Assembly: GCA_019418195.1 (NCBI GenBank)
Contig: DYCJ01000138.1
Location: 1-6,914, forward strand
Direction of reading: 5' to 3'
DNA length: 6,914 nucleotides
From: Clostridiales bacterium
GTDB taxonomy: Bacteria > Bacillota > Clostridia > Lachnospirales > Lachnospiraceae
Positions 1-5,581 of the stretch are shown piece by piece. The position numbers were made by a program, and so were the translations under genes. The first letter of the stretch is position 1. Each line of letters begins with the position of its first letter. Below the pieces are notes generated by a model that was given only the letters and a program-made list of their open reading frames with translations, was not told the origin of the DNA and searched no databases.

Positions 1-1
1 A

Positions 2-214
2 GAGCCTGCGGCGGCATTTCTCACGATCCTTCTGACCGGATTTGTAGTCCCGCTGCTTCCGTATCTCCTGGCCTTTGCCGCCGGAGCGATGATCTATGTC
101 GTCGTAGAGGAATTGATTCCTGAAGCACAGACGGGGGCACATTCCAACATAAGCACGGTGGGAGTGGCAGCAGGATTCGTGCTCATGATGATACTGGATG
201 TGGCATTGGGCTGA
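2..214 (+). CDS. ZIP-family divalent metal transporter, C-terminal part (5'-truncated by window edge)
   Basis: Only the last 70 residues are present; the gene begins upstream of the window. The reading frame opens with a hydrophobic stretch, then LAFAAGAMIYVVVEELIPEA at about residues 23-42 of the visible part. It closes with a second hydrophobic segment ending GFVLMMILDVALG. The AAGAM-Y-V-EELIPEA pattern is the characteristic metal-pathway helix of bacterial ZIP proteins (ZupT/GufA-like), in which the EE-IPE residues help coordinate Zn2+ or Fe2+. The final ALMM-LD-ALG-like helix is the usual ZIP C-terminus, so the 3' end is intact. The protein would sit in the cytoplasmic membrane and import divalent metal. 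The stop codon is TGA. The HD-domain gene follows after 74 nt on the same strand with no convincing terminator between, so co-transcription is possible. The family call is confident; the metal specificity is not. Confidence 0.9.
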   Translation, partial: EPAAAFLTILLTGFVVPLLPYLLAFAAGAMIYVVVEELIPEAQTGAHSNISTVGVAAGFVLMMILDVALG

Positions 215-288
215 AAGTCCGGTGACCGGGATATCCACGCTTTATACAGAAACAGATGCGCGGATAGATATGGCAGAGGTGAAAAGTT

Positions 289-1059
289 ATGCTGGATTAC
301 AGAATGGCAAAAGAGGAATTTGAGAAGTACCTGGACGACTATGACAGGGAGAATGACAAGATAAAACTCAAGATCGTGCATACCTATGGTGTGGTGGCAC
401 AGAGCACGGAGGTCACGGGGCGCATGGGGCTTTCCAAAGAGGATGTTTCTCTTGCGCGTATCATCGCACTTCTGCACGATATCGGGAGGTTTGAACAGCT
501 TAAGAGATATGACAGTTTTATGCCAGATACGATGGATCATGCATCTTACGGTGTGCAGGTTTTGTTTGGAGAGGGGATGATCCGCAGATTCCTGCCGGAG
601 GATGCGTGGGATAATATCATAGGGGCCGCGATCGCAAAGCACAGCGATTTTGTCCTGGAGGGGATAGAAGATGAACGGACATTTCTCCACGCACGTATTA
701 TACGTGATGCAGATAAGCTGGATAATTGCAGGGTCAAGCTCGTGGATGCGCTTGAGACATTTATGGGAGCGGATGCGGAAGAGATCGGCGCTTCAGCGAT
801 ATCGCCGAAGATACGTAAAGATGCTTTAGAAGGAAAGAGCATCCTGTCGGCAGACCGGGTGACCCTTATGGACTACTGGGTCTCCTATCTGGCATACTTT
901 TACGACTTGAATTTCCGGGAGAGTCTGGATATCGTGGAGGAGCATGATTATGTGCGGCGGATCATACACAGGATCCCGTACACGAATCCGGAGACAGTGG
1001 AGACCATGAAAGAACTGGAGAACTGTCTGGTGGAATATGTACATAAAGCGAAGAAATGA
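289..1059 (+). CDS. HD-domain metal-dependent phosphohydrolase
   Basis: A 256-residue soluble protein with no signal peptide or membrane segment. The HD superfamily metal ligands are visible in order: H31 (KIVHTYGV), the signature H63-D64 in LLHDIGRFEQ, H84 in DHASYGV, H118 in AKHSD, and D140/D142 in IRDADKLD. Known HD proteins with this set hydrolyse phosphomonoester or phosphodiester bonds, often in nucleotides, using one or two metal ions. The substrate here cannot be predicted. The C-terminal 100 residues are helical in character and carry no second domain I recognise. The start at 289 is chosen because GAGGTG lies at 276-281 with a 7-nt spacer; the in-frame ATG at 304 lacks a comparable site. 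The gene follows a metal transporter gene on the same strand, which may be coincidental. It ends 4 nt before the shared convergent terminator hairpin. Confidence 0.88.
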   Translation: MLDYRMAKEEFEKYLDDYDRENDKIKLKIVHTYGVVAQSTEVTGRMGLSKEDVSLARIIALLHDIGRFEQLKRYDSFMPDTMDHASYGVQVLFGEGMIRRFLPEDAWDNIIGAAIAKHSDFVLEGIEDERTFLHARIIRDADKLDNCRVKLVDALETFMGADAEEIGASAISPKIRKDALEGKSILSADRVTLMDYWVSYLAYFYDLNFRESLDIVEEHDYVRRIIHRIPYTNPETVETMKELENCLVEYVHKAKK

Positions 1060-1063
1060 AAGG

Positions 1064-1093
1064 AAGAGCGCTGCGGTCATTCGCGGCGCTCTT
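1064..1093. terminator. Shared bidirectional terminator hairpin between convergent genes
   Basis: The arms are 1064-1075 (AAGAGCGCTGCG) and 1082-1093 (CGCGGCGCTCTT). They pair over 12 positions with a single T-G wobble and leave a 6-nt loop, GTCATT. Read on the minus strand, the stem is followed by CCTTTCATTTCTT, a moderately U-rich tail that suits the amidase transcript. On the plus strand the tail is short (TTTC), so termination of the HD gene is probably weaker. The loop contains the amidase stop codon, and the 1082-1093 arm encodes its last residues. The assignment rests on structure and convergent position. Confidence 0.75.
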
Positions 1094-1910
1094 TCAAGGT
1101 ATATACGTCTTCTCTTAAATGCCTGAGAACAGGAATCTGTTCTCTCACTTCATCACACAGTGTCAGGTCTGTTTCCGTGATCCGTAGTTCTTCTTTCGCT
1201 TCCATCTGAGAAATCGTATTACCCCATGGATCAGTTATGATACTGTGACTCCAGGATACATAAGAAGAATCTGTATCTCTTGCCGGGGCGGTGCCGACGA
1301 CAAAAACCTGGTTGAAGACTGCCTGGGAGCGGAACAGAAGCTCCCAGTGCGCAGGGCCGGTCGTCATATTGAATGATGCGGGAACAAGGATGACCTTTGC
1401 ACCCTTTGCGGTCATAAGCCGGAACAGCTCCGGAAAACGGATATCATAGCAGACTGCAAGGCCCATGACACAGAATTCTGTTTCAAATACTGTGATGTCA
1501 TTTCCGGGAGAGAGGACGGCAGATTCCTGAAAATGCTGTCCGTTTTTTACATTAATATCGAAAAGGTGCATTTTTCGGTGTCTGGCGATCTGCCGGCCAT
1601 TCCGGTCAAATACATAAGCTGTGTTGTATATCTTCCCGTCTGAGTCTCTTTCGGGCATGGTGCCGGCAGAGAGATATATCCCGAAATCGCGGGCAAGGTC
1701 AGAGCAGGTCTTCCAGAGAGGACCGCCCTCCTCTTCTGCAAAAGCAGGAAAACATCCTACGTCATAGGGACAGCAGAACATTTCAGGAAGAGCGAGAAGT
1801 CCGGCGTTTTCCTCCGCGGCCTGTTCCGCCAGGGATTTAAGTGTTTCGGTAAGTTTTATTCTGTCTGTATATACAGGAATCTGCGCCTGTGCGATACGCA
1901 ATGATGTCAT
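1077..1910 (-). CDS. Carbon-nitrogen hydrolase, Nit2-like omega-amidase
   Basis: A 277-residue cytosolic nitrilase-superfamily enzyme. The catalytic triad is complete: E43 in LALPEMF, K113 in HRKMHLFDI and C154 in VCYDIRFPELFR. The stretch FNMTTGPAHWELLFRSQA plus NQVFV, PARD and SYVSWSHS is characteristic of the Nit2/omega-amidase branch. Characterised members convert 2-oxoglutaramate or 2-oxosuccinamate to the keto-acid and ammonia, completing glutamine- or asparagine-dependent transamination; the related Nit1 branch repairs deaminated glutathione. The length is normal for the family. The start is supported by GAAAGGAGA at 1917-1925 with a 6-nt spacer; the ATG at 1913-1915 runs into a stop after two codons. 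It lies 18 nt after the lipoprotein gene and is probably translated from the same lacI-led mRNA. No aminotransferase gene is nearby, so the physiological substrate is inferred from family only. Confidence 0.9.
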   Translation of the reverse strand: MTSLRIAQAQIPVYTDRIKLTETLKSLAEQAAEENAGLLALPEMFCCPYDVGCFPAFAEEEGGPLWKTCSDLARDFGIYLSAGTMPERDSDGKIYNTAYVFDRNGRQIARHRKMHLFDINVKNGQHFQESAVLSPGNDITVFETEFCVMGLAVCYDIRFPELFRLMTAKGAKVILVPASFNMTTGPAHWELLFRSQAVFNQVFVVGTAPARDTDSSYVSWSHSIITDPWGNTISQMEAKEELRITETDLTLCDEVREQIPVLRHLREDVYTLKERRE

Positions 1911-1928
1911 GGCATGTCTCCTTTCGGC

Positions 1929-3011
1929 TCAGGTGTTTATTGTGCGGAATGTGGAACCTGTCAGTTCTGTAAAGAGTTCATTGTCGATAAAGGGCGTTTC
2001 TGTGAGCGGGATCTGAGTGCCATCTTCTATATAATAATATACTTCTTTTGTATGATATCCGGAGTCCTCTGACCAGCTTTCCGAGGGTGCGTGATAAAAG
2101 TAAGAAAAGGAACAGGTGCGGCCGCCGGCAGAAGTAAATGTGAATTCTTCGGGACTGCCTGTGACATCATAAGTTCCCTCACGGCTCAGTACCTCGTACA
2201 GACAGCCGAAAGTCATACTGTCCGAATATCTCAGAAGCAGCCCGGGATAGCACAGCTCCGTGCCGTCAGTGCGGGTGATGGTAAAACGATAATTTCCATT
2301 GGCGTTTACCGCATCCCGGAGCTGCTCCGGGGTGAACTGATCTGTCGCCAGCCTGTAGGTTGCTGCATATGTGGCAAATGCCTTCAGAGCGCTCTGCTCC
2401 AGGCTTTCTGTATTGTCTGTTTCGAATACGTATGTGTCACGATATGCGGTGCCATGCGGTGCAGAGGTATTGAGAAAAGTAAGAGGCTCCCGATAGGCCA
2501 GAGAATACTCTACACTGCAGGGAAATTCCTGTCTGGCGATATAGTCTTCCAGACAGTTTAATTCACTGCACAGTTCCCGGATTTCCCCATGCGTATCATA
2601 AATGCCGGATATGTCCAGCATATGCTGATGATTACTTTCCCTTATATCCAACCCGTCCAGGGAGCCCGGGTATTCTTCAAGGTAATGATCAAGATAATAT
2701 TTTCCCATCTCAAGGTGATAGGTTGTTTCCATAGTATAATCCATAAACAGGTTGTAAGTCGGATGACTTATAAGCTCGAATTCAATTTCGGGCTTATCTT
2801 TTAAATGTGCGCTCCATACCCGGTCAGTATAGCCTTCTTCACTTTTGCGTTCTGTGTAATCCCTGGAGACAGCGATTGTTTCGTCAACAACATTTTCTTT
2901 GAACCATTCGGCGGCTTCGCCCCTCTTGTAATGACTGCAGCCGGAGAGAATTAAGATGCATGTCAGGAAAAGAAAGAATAAAAGAATTATTTTTCTGGCA
3001 TAGTTATTCAT
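1929..3011 (-). CDS. Uncharacterised secreted lipoprotein
   Basis: A 360-residue protein that I do not recognise functionally. The N-terminus has positive residues (R6, K7), a strongly hydrophobic run at about 8-22 and a lipobox LSGC with the lipidated cysteine at C25. It is therefore exported, cleaved by signal peptidase II and anchored to the outer face of the membrane. No further membrane segment is present. The mature protein is hydrophilic and acidic, rich in Tyr, Glu, Asp and Thr. A helical-looking N-terminal half (around YTMETTYHLEMGKYYLDHYL) is followed by a C-terminal half with alternating polar and aromatic strands. It does not look like a solute-binding protein. The start is supported by TAAGGAGGA at 3021-3029. 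It begins 26 nt after the lacI stop and ends 18 nt before the amidase gene, which suggests an operon. A role in sensing or handling the transported compound at the cell surface is speculation. Confidence 0.85.
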   Translation of the reverse strand: MNNYARKIILLFFLFLTCILILSGCSHYKRGEAAEWFKENVVDETIAVSRDYTERKSEEGYTDRVWSAHLKDKPEIEFELISHPTYNLFMDYTMETTYHLEMGKYYLDHYLEEYPGSLDGLDIRESNHQHMLDISGIYDTHGEIRELCSELNCLEDYIARQEFPCSVEYSLAYREPLTFLNTSAPHGTAYRDTYVFETDNTESLEQSALKAFATYAATYRLATDQFTPEQLRDAVNANGNYRFTITRTDGTELCYPGLLLRYSDSMTFGCLYEVLSREGTYDVTGSPEEFTFTSAGGRTCSFSYFYHAPSESWSEDSGYHTKEVYYYIEDGTQIPLTETPFIDNELFTELTGSTFRTINT

Positions 3012-3020
3012 AGTTACATT

Positions 3021-3029
3021 TCCTCCTTA
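3021..3029 (-). promoter_or_regulatory. Strong ribosome binding site for the lipoprotein gene
   Basis: The minus strand reads TAAGGAGGA about 9 nt before the ATG at 3011-3009. It sits inside the 26-nt gap after the lacI stop codon and fixes the lipoprotein start. It also shows that the gene can be translated independently on a shared mRNA. No promoter elements fit in this gap. Confidence 0.8.
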
Positions 3030-3037
3030 CAGAAATT

Positions 3038-4042
3038 TCAGCCTGCAGCAGGTGAAGATGCGGAGTTACGTACGATAAGGTCAGCGTGGAGCAGGACAGT
3101 GCCCAGCGGTACGCCGTTTAACAGTCCGCTCAGCGCATTGAATCCGCTCTTACCAAGCTGGATACGGTCCTGCCGCACTGTGGTGAGCGGCGGAGAGGTG
3201 TAAGCAGAGAGCGGGATATCATCGAAACCGACGATGCTGATATCTTTCGGTACCTGGAAACCTAACTGCTGGCACTGGGTGATCGCGGCGCTGGCGAATG
3301 TATCCTGGCAGCAGATGATCGCTGTCATCCCCATATCAAGAAAGCGCGGAAGGTGCTTTTCCATACACTCGGACAGATAATAGGAACATCCGGCATATGA
3401 CGAGTCGGCTTTGAGGCCGTGGCTGCGCATTGCCTGAAAAAATGCCCTGTGGCGCACCTGCATGATATGAGAGCCGAGTGCACTGCTCAAATAACCGATT
3501 TTCTTGTGCCCCAGTTTTTTCAGATAGTCTATGGCGAGATCCATCCCTTCCTCGTTGTCAATGCCGACATATGAGATCATAGGATTGCCGACGATGTGGT
3601 TGTCATAGAGGACAGTTGGTGCATGGCAGTTGTGGAAATCATTCATCCAGGGTTCCACAAGGGAGAATCCGAGGAGAAAAGATCCGGAAAAGTCATGCTG
3701 CAGCATGAAAGCATCATATGAGATTTCCCGCTGGACATCCGCATCCACCGGGACAACAGCCACCTCATATCCCGCCGGCTCCGCAATCTGGCGGAATCCC
3801 ATGATGATGTCATAGGCAAAATGATGGGGCTCTTCATATTGGATGTTGTTTCTCTGCACGATGACGCACAGTTTTTTTGCCGGCTTCTTATAGCGGCGCA
3901 GCTTAGTGTATCCGAGTTCGACTGCAGTTTCAAGAATTTGTTTTTGTAATGTTTCGCTGATGTCGGGAGCGTTATTCAATGCCTTTGAGACTGTGCTTTT
4001 GGAAATGCCCAGCTTATCAGCGATATCCTGTATAGTTATCAT
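3038..4042 (-). CDS. LacI/GalR-family transcriptional regulator
   Basis: A 334-residue cytosolic DNA-binding protein of normal family length. Residues 3-24 form the LacI-type helix-turn-helix (TIQDIADKLGISKSTVSKAL). Residues 60-320 form the periplasmic-binding-protein-like sensor core, with the hallmark SIVGFDDIPLSAYTSPPLTT near the C-terminus and SYVGIDNEEG and LGHKKIGYL in the middle. Family members bind a sugar or sugar derivative and repress, or less often activate, nearby transport genes. The hinge is odd: after GY45 it reads TKLRRYKKPAKKL, where the usual motif has PN--AR-L, and it is a few residues short. The start is supported by AGGGGGAA upstream. The gene diverges from a sugar-uptake operon, its probable target, and appears to be the first gene of an operon with the lipoprotein and amidase. 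The ligand is unknown. Confidence 0.95.
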   Translation of the reverse strand: MITIQDIADKLGISKSTVSKALNNAPDISETLQKQILETAVELGYTKLRRYKKPAKKLCVIVQRNNIQYEEPHHFAYDIIMGFRQIAEPAGYEVAVVPVDADVQREISYDAFMLQHDFSGSFLLGFSLVEPWMNDFHNCHAPTVLYDNHIVGNPMISYVGIDNEEGMDLAIDYLKKLGHKKIGYLSSALGSHIMQVRHRAFFQAMRSHGLKADSSYAGCSYYLSECMEKHLPRFLDMGMTAIICCQDTFASAAITQCQQLGFQVPKDISIVGFDDIPLSAYTSPPLTTVRQDRIQLGKSGFNALSGLLNGVPLGTVLLHADLIVRNSASSPAAG

Positions 4043-4083
4043 GTTGATTATTCCCCCTGATCATAGAAAAAACTTCTAAAAAT

Positions 4084-4112
4084 ATTATATAAAAAAATGA
4101 TATTGAAATCAA
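4084..4112 (-). promoter_or_regulatory. Sigma-A promoter of the lacI-lipoprotein-amidase unit
   Basis: On the minus strand a -35 element TTGATT (4112-4107) is followed after exactly 17 nt by a perfect -10 TATAAT (4089-4084). Transcription would start near 4077, leaving a leader of about 35 nt before the lacI ATG, with the ribosome binding site inside it. The spacer is T-rich. An ATTGA-aa-TCAAT palindrome at 4102-4113 overlaps the -35 element, which suggests a repressor could block it. Confidence 0.85.
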
Positions 4113-4113
4113 T
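4102..4113. promoter_or_regulatory. Palindrome overlapping the lacI -35 box (possible operator)
   Basis: ATTGAAATCAAT is an inverted repeat with 5-bp arms around a 2-bp centre. It covers the -35 element of the lacI promoter, a position suited to autorepression. It lacks the central CG typical of many LacI-family operators, and AT-rich DNA makes short palindromes common, so the call is tentative. Confidence 0.3.
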
Positions 4114-4187
4114 GAGAATGAATGTTGGCTATAAATGGTTTAGATATGTTTCGTAAACTGGATAAAATATGCTGATCGATAATAAAG

Positions 4188-4219
4188 ATGCACAAAATAA
4201 AGGGGCAAAAATTGTGCAT
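4188..4219. repeat. Perfect 8-bp inverted repeat in the divergent promoter region
   Basis: ATGCACAA at 4188-4195 is matched exactly by its reverse complement TTGTGCAT at 4212-4219, with a 16-nt spacer containing GGGGC. The half-sites are 24 bp apart centre to centre, a little over two helical turns. The right half-site ends 34 bp before the -35 box of the sugar-uptake operon. This suits a dimeric regulator, perhaps an activator, better than an RNA hairpin, because the site lies upstream of both predicted transcription starts. The binding protein is unknown. Confidence 0.45.
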
Positions 4220-4253
4220 AACAGATAAAATTTAAGTAAAAAATGAAATTAGA

Positions 4254-4282
4254 TTGACGATTACTTCTGAAAAGCGTATGAT
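4254..4282 (+). promoter_or_regulatory. Sigma-A promoter of the sugar-uptake operon
   Basis: A -35 element TTGACG (4254-4259) is separated by exactly 17 nt from a -10 element TATGAT (4277-4282). Each differs from consensus at one position. The start of transcription should be near 4290, giving a leader of about 40 nt before the binding-protein ATG at 4330. GAAAC repeats lie just downstream of the -10 and would be in or next to the transcription start. Confidence 0.85.
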
Positions 4283-4284
4283 AT

Positions 4285-4307
4285 GAAACACCGAAACAAT
4301 ACGAAAC
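4285..4307 (+). repeat. Three GAAAC direct repeats across the transcription start (possible operator)
   Basis: GAAAC occurs at 4285-4289, 4293-4297 and 4303-4307; the last two are CGAAAC spaced exactly 10 bp apart. An inverted copy, GTTTCG, lies at 4148-4153 inside GTTTCGTAAAC. A short dyad CGTAT (4275-4279)/ATACG (4299-4303) also brackets the area. Binding here would block RNA polymerase, as expected for LacI-type repression. This is inference from position and repetition only. Confidence 0.35.
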
Positions 4308-4329
4308 TTATGTAAGGGAGGATGCAAGT

Positions 4330-5565
4330 ATGAAGAAAAGAGCGGTGTCAGCGCTGACGGCGGTGGTTATGGTCGCATCGCTGGCTGTAACAGGGCTCAC
4401 GGGATGTGGCAGCTCGGACAGTGATAAAGAGTCGGTGCGTCTCATGGTCTGGTCGCCCCAGGGAGACCAGTCAAAAGATAAAGGTGAGTGGCTGCAGACA
4501 TGCTGTAATGCATTTGCCGAGGAACATCCGGAATGGGATATCACATTTGTCTACGGTGTGGCAGATGAGGCAAGTTCGGCAGGACAGGTCTCGCAGGATG
4601 CAGAGGCGAGTGCAGACGTATTCCTTTATGCTAACGACAATCTGACAACGATGACGGATGCAGATGCACTTGTGAAATTCGGCGGGAAATACAGAGAGGA
4701 GATTGAAGCAACCAATTCTCAGACCTCTCTGGATTCCGTGACAAAGGACGGAGAGATATATGGTGTTCCGTTTGCTATCAATACATGGTTTTTGTTCTAT
4801 GACAAAAGTGTATTCTCTGAAGAAGATGTAAAGAATCTTGACACTATGCTGGAGAAGGGTGTTGTGTCTTTCCCGTTTACGAACTCCTGGTATCTGCCGG
4901 CTTTCTACATCGGAAACGGCTGCACACTCTTCGGAGACGGAACGGATGCATCGGCAGGAGTTGATTTTGGCGGCGAGAAAGCACGGGAAGTGACGGATTA
5001 TCTTATCGATCTGGAGTCCAATCCGAATTTCAGGATTGATGCGGACGGCTCCGGTATCGCAGGTATGCGTGATGGCAGCATCAATGCAATGTTCTCCGGA
5101 TCCTGGGATGCAGGAGCTATAAAGGAGGCACTTGGAGACAATATGGGTGTGGCAGCGCTTCCGACTTATACACTGAACGGTGAAGAGAAACAGATGTATG
5201 CTTATGCGGGTACAAAGGCCGTAGGTGTGAACGCGCAGAGTGATTATATGGTACAGGCTGTGGAACTGGCTATTTCCCTTGCAAATGAGTATTCGCAGAG
5301 ACTTCACTATGAATTGGAGGACGTAGTTCCATGTCATACAGCTCTTCTCGAGGATGAGGAAATTATGTCGGACGAGGTTGTGGCAGCGATCAACGACACA
5401 TTTAACCGCACATCGATCCTGCAGCCGAACCTTGCCGAGATGAGTAACTGCTGGACGCCGGTGGAAAACATGGGAAAAGGTATCCGAAACGGCTCGATAA
5501 CTCATGAAAATGCCGCGGAGCAGACTGAGCAGATGAACGAAGCAATGAACAGTGATGGAATCTGA
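4330..5565 (+). CDS. ABC transporter sugar-binding lipoprotein (CUT1, maltose-binding-protein-like)
   Basis: A 411-residue extracellular solute-binding protein. The signal peptide has KKR at positions 2-4, a hydrophobic core and the lipobox LTGC, with the lipidated cysteine at C26, followed by a Ser/Asp linker. The mature protein has the family 1 layout: an opening strand VRLMVWSP (36-43), ADVFLYANDNL like the ligand-cleft strand of MalE, then YGVPFAINTWFLFYDKSVF, a GxAGMRDGSINAMFSGSWDAG segment and GVAALPT. It captures a sugar or oligosaccharide outside the cell and delivers it to the membrane permeases. AAGGGAGG at 4314-4321 with an 8-nt spacer supports the start. The permease gene follows 16 nt after the stop. 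Maltodextrin-type ligands fit the resemblance, but other oligosaccharides are possible. A divergent LacI-family gene probably regulates it. Confidence 0.93.
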   Translation: MKKRAVSALTAVVMVASLAVTGLTGCGSSDSDKESVRLMVWSPQGDQSKDKGEWLQTCCNAFAEEHPEWDITFVYGVADEASSAGQVSQDAEASADVFLYANDNLTTMTDADALVKFGGKYREEIEATNSQTSLDSVTKDGEIYGVPFAINTWFLFYDKSVFSEEDVKNLDTMLEKGVVSFPFTNSWYLPAFYIGNGCTLFGDGTDASAGVDFGGEKAREVTDYLIDLESNPNFRIDADGSGIAGMRDGSINAMFSGSWDAGAIKEALGDNMGVAALPTYTLNGEEKQMYAYAGTKAVGVNAQSDYMVQAVELAISLANEYSQRLHYELEDVVPCHTALLEDEEIMSDEVVAAINDTFNRTSILQPNLAEMSNCWTPVENMGKGIRNGSITHENAAEQTEQMNEAMNSDGI

Positions 5566-5581
5566 GAATGAGGTGATGAGG

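Noticed and set aside
218..231. CCGGTGACCGG dyad after the ZIP gene as a terminator
   Set aside because: A 5-bp stem with a single-base centre cannot form a stable hairpin loop, and no T-run follows.
94..690. Minus-strand open frame of 198 codons
   Set aside because: Overlaps the ZIP end and the HD gene, both of which show conserved catalytic or metal-binding motifs. The antisense product has none.
3040..3052. CCTGCAGCAGG as a terminator between lacI and the lipoprotein gene
   Set aside because: Only a 4-bp stem with a 3-nt loop, no T-tract, and located inside the end of the lacI coding sequence.
4148..4158. GTTTCGTAAAC as a complete LacI or cre operator
   Set aside because: Only 4-bp arms around CGT, and flanking bases do not extend the symmetry. 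It is kept only as a possible inverted half-site of the GAAAC repeats.
4268..4281. TGAAAAGCGTATGA as a CcpA catabolite-repression (cre) site
   Set aside because: One base too many lies between TG and CG compared with the cre pattern, and the right half does not complete the palindrome. Catabolite control remains plausible biologically but is not shown here.
4285..4307. GAAAC repeats as a CRISPR or other array
   Set aside because: The units are 5 bp with unequal 8- and 10-bp spacing and there are only three copies. There is no repeat-spacer structure.
4471..5505. Long open frame (344 codons) on the minus strand
   Set aside because: It lies entirely antisense to the sugar-binding protein gene, has a Cys/His/Ile/Arg-rich composition with no domain, and lacks a ribosome binding site. 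It is a shadow of the plus-strand codon pattern.
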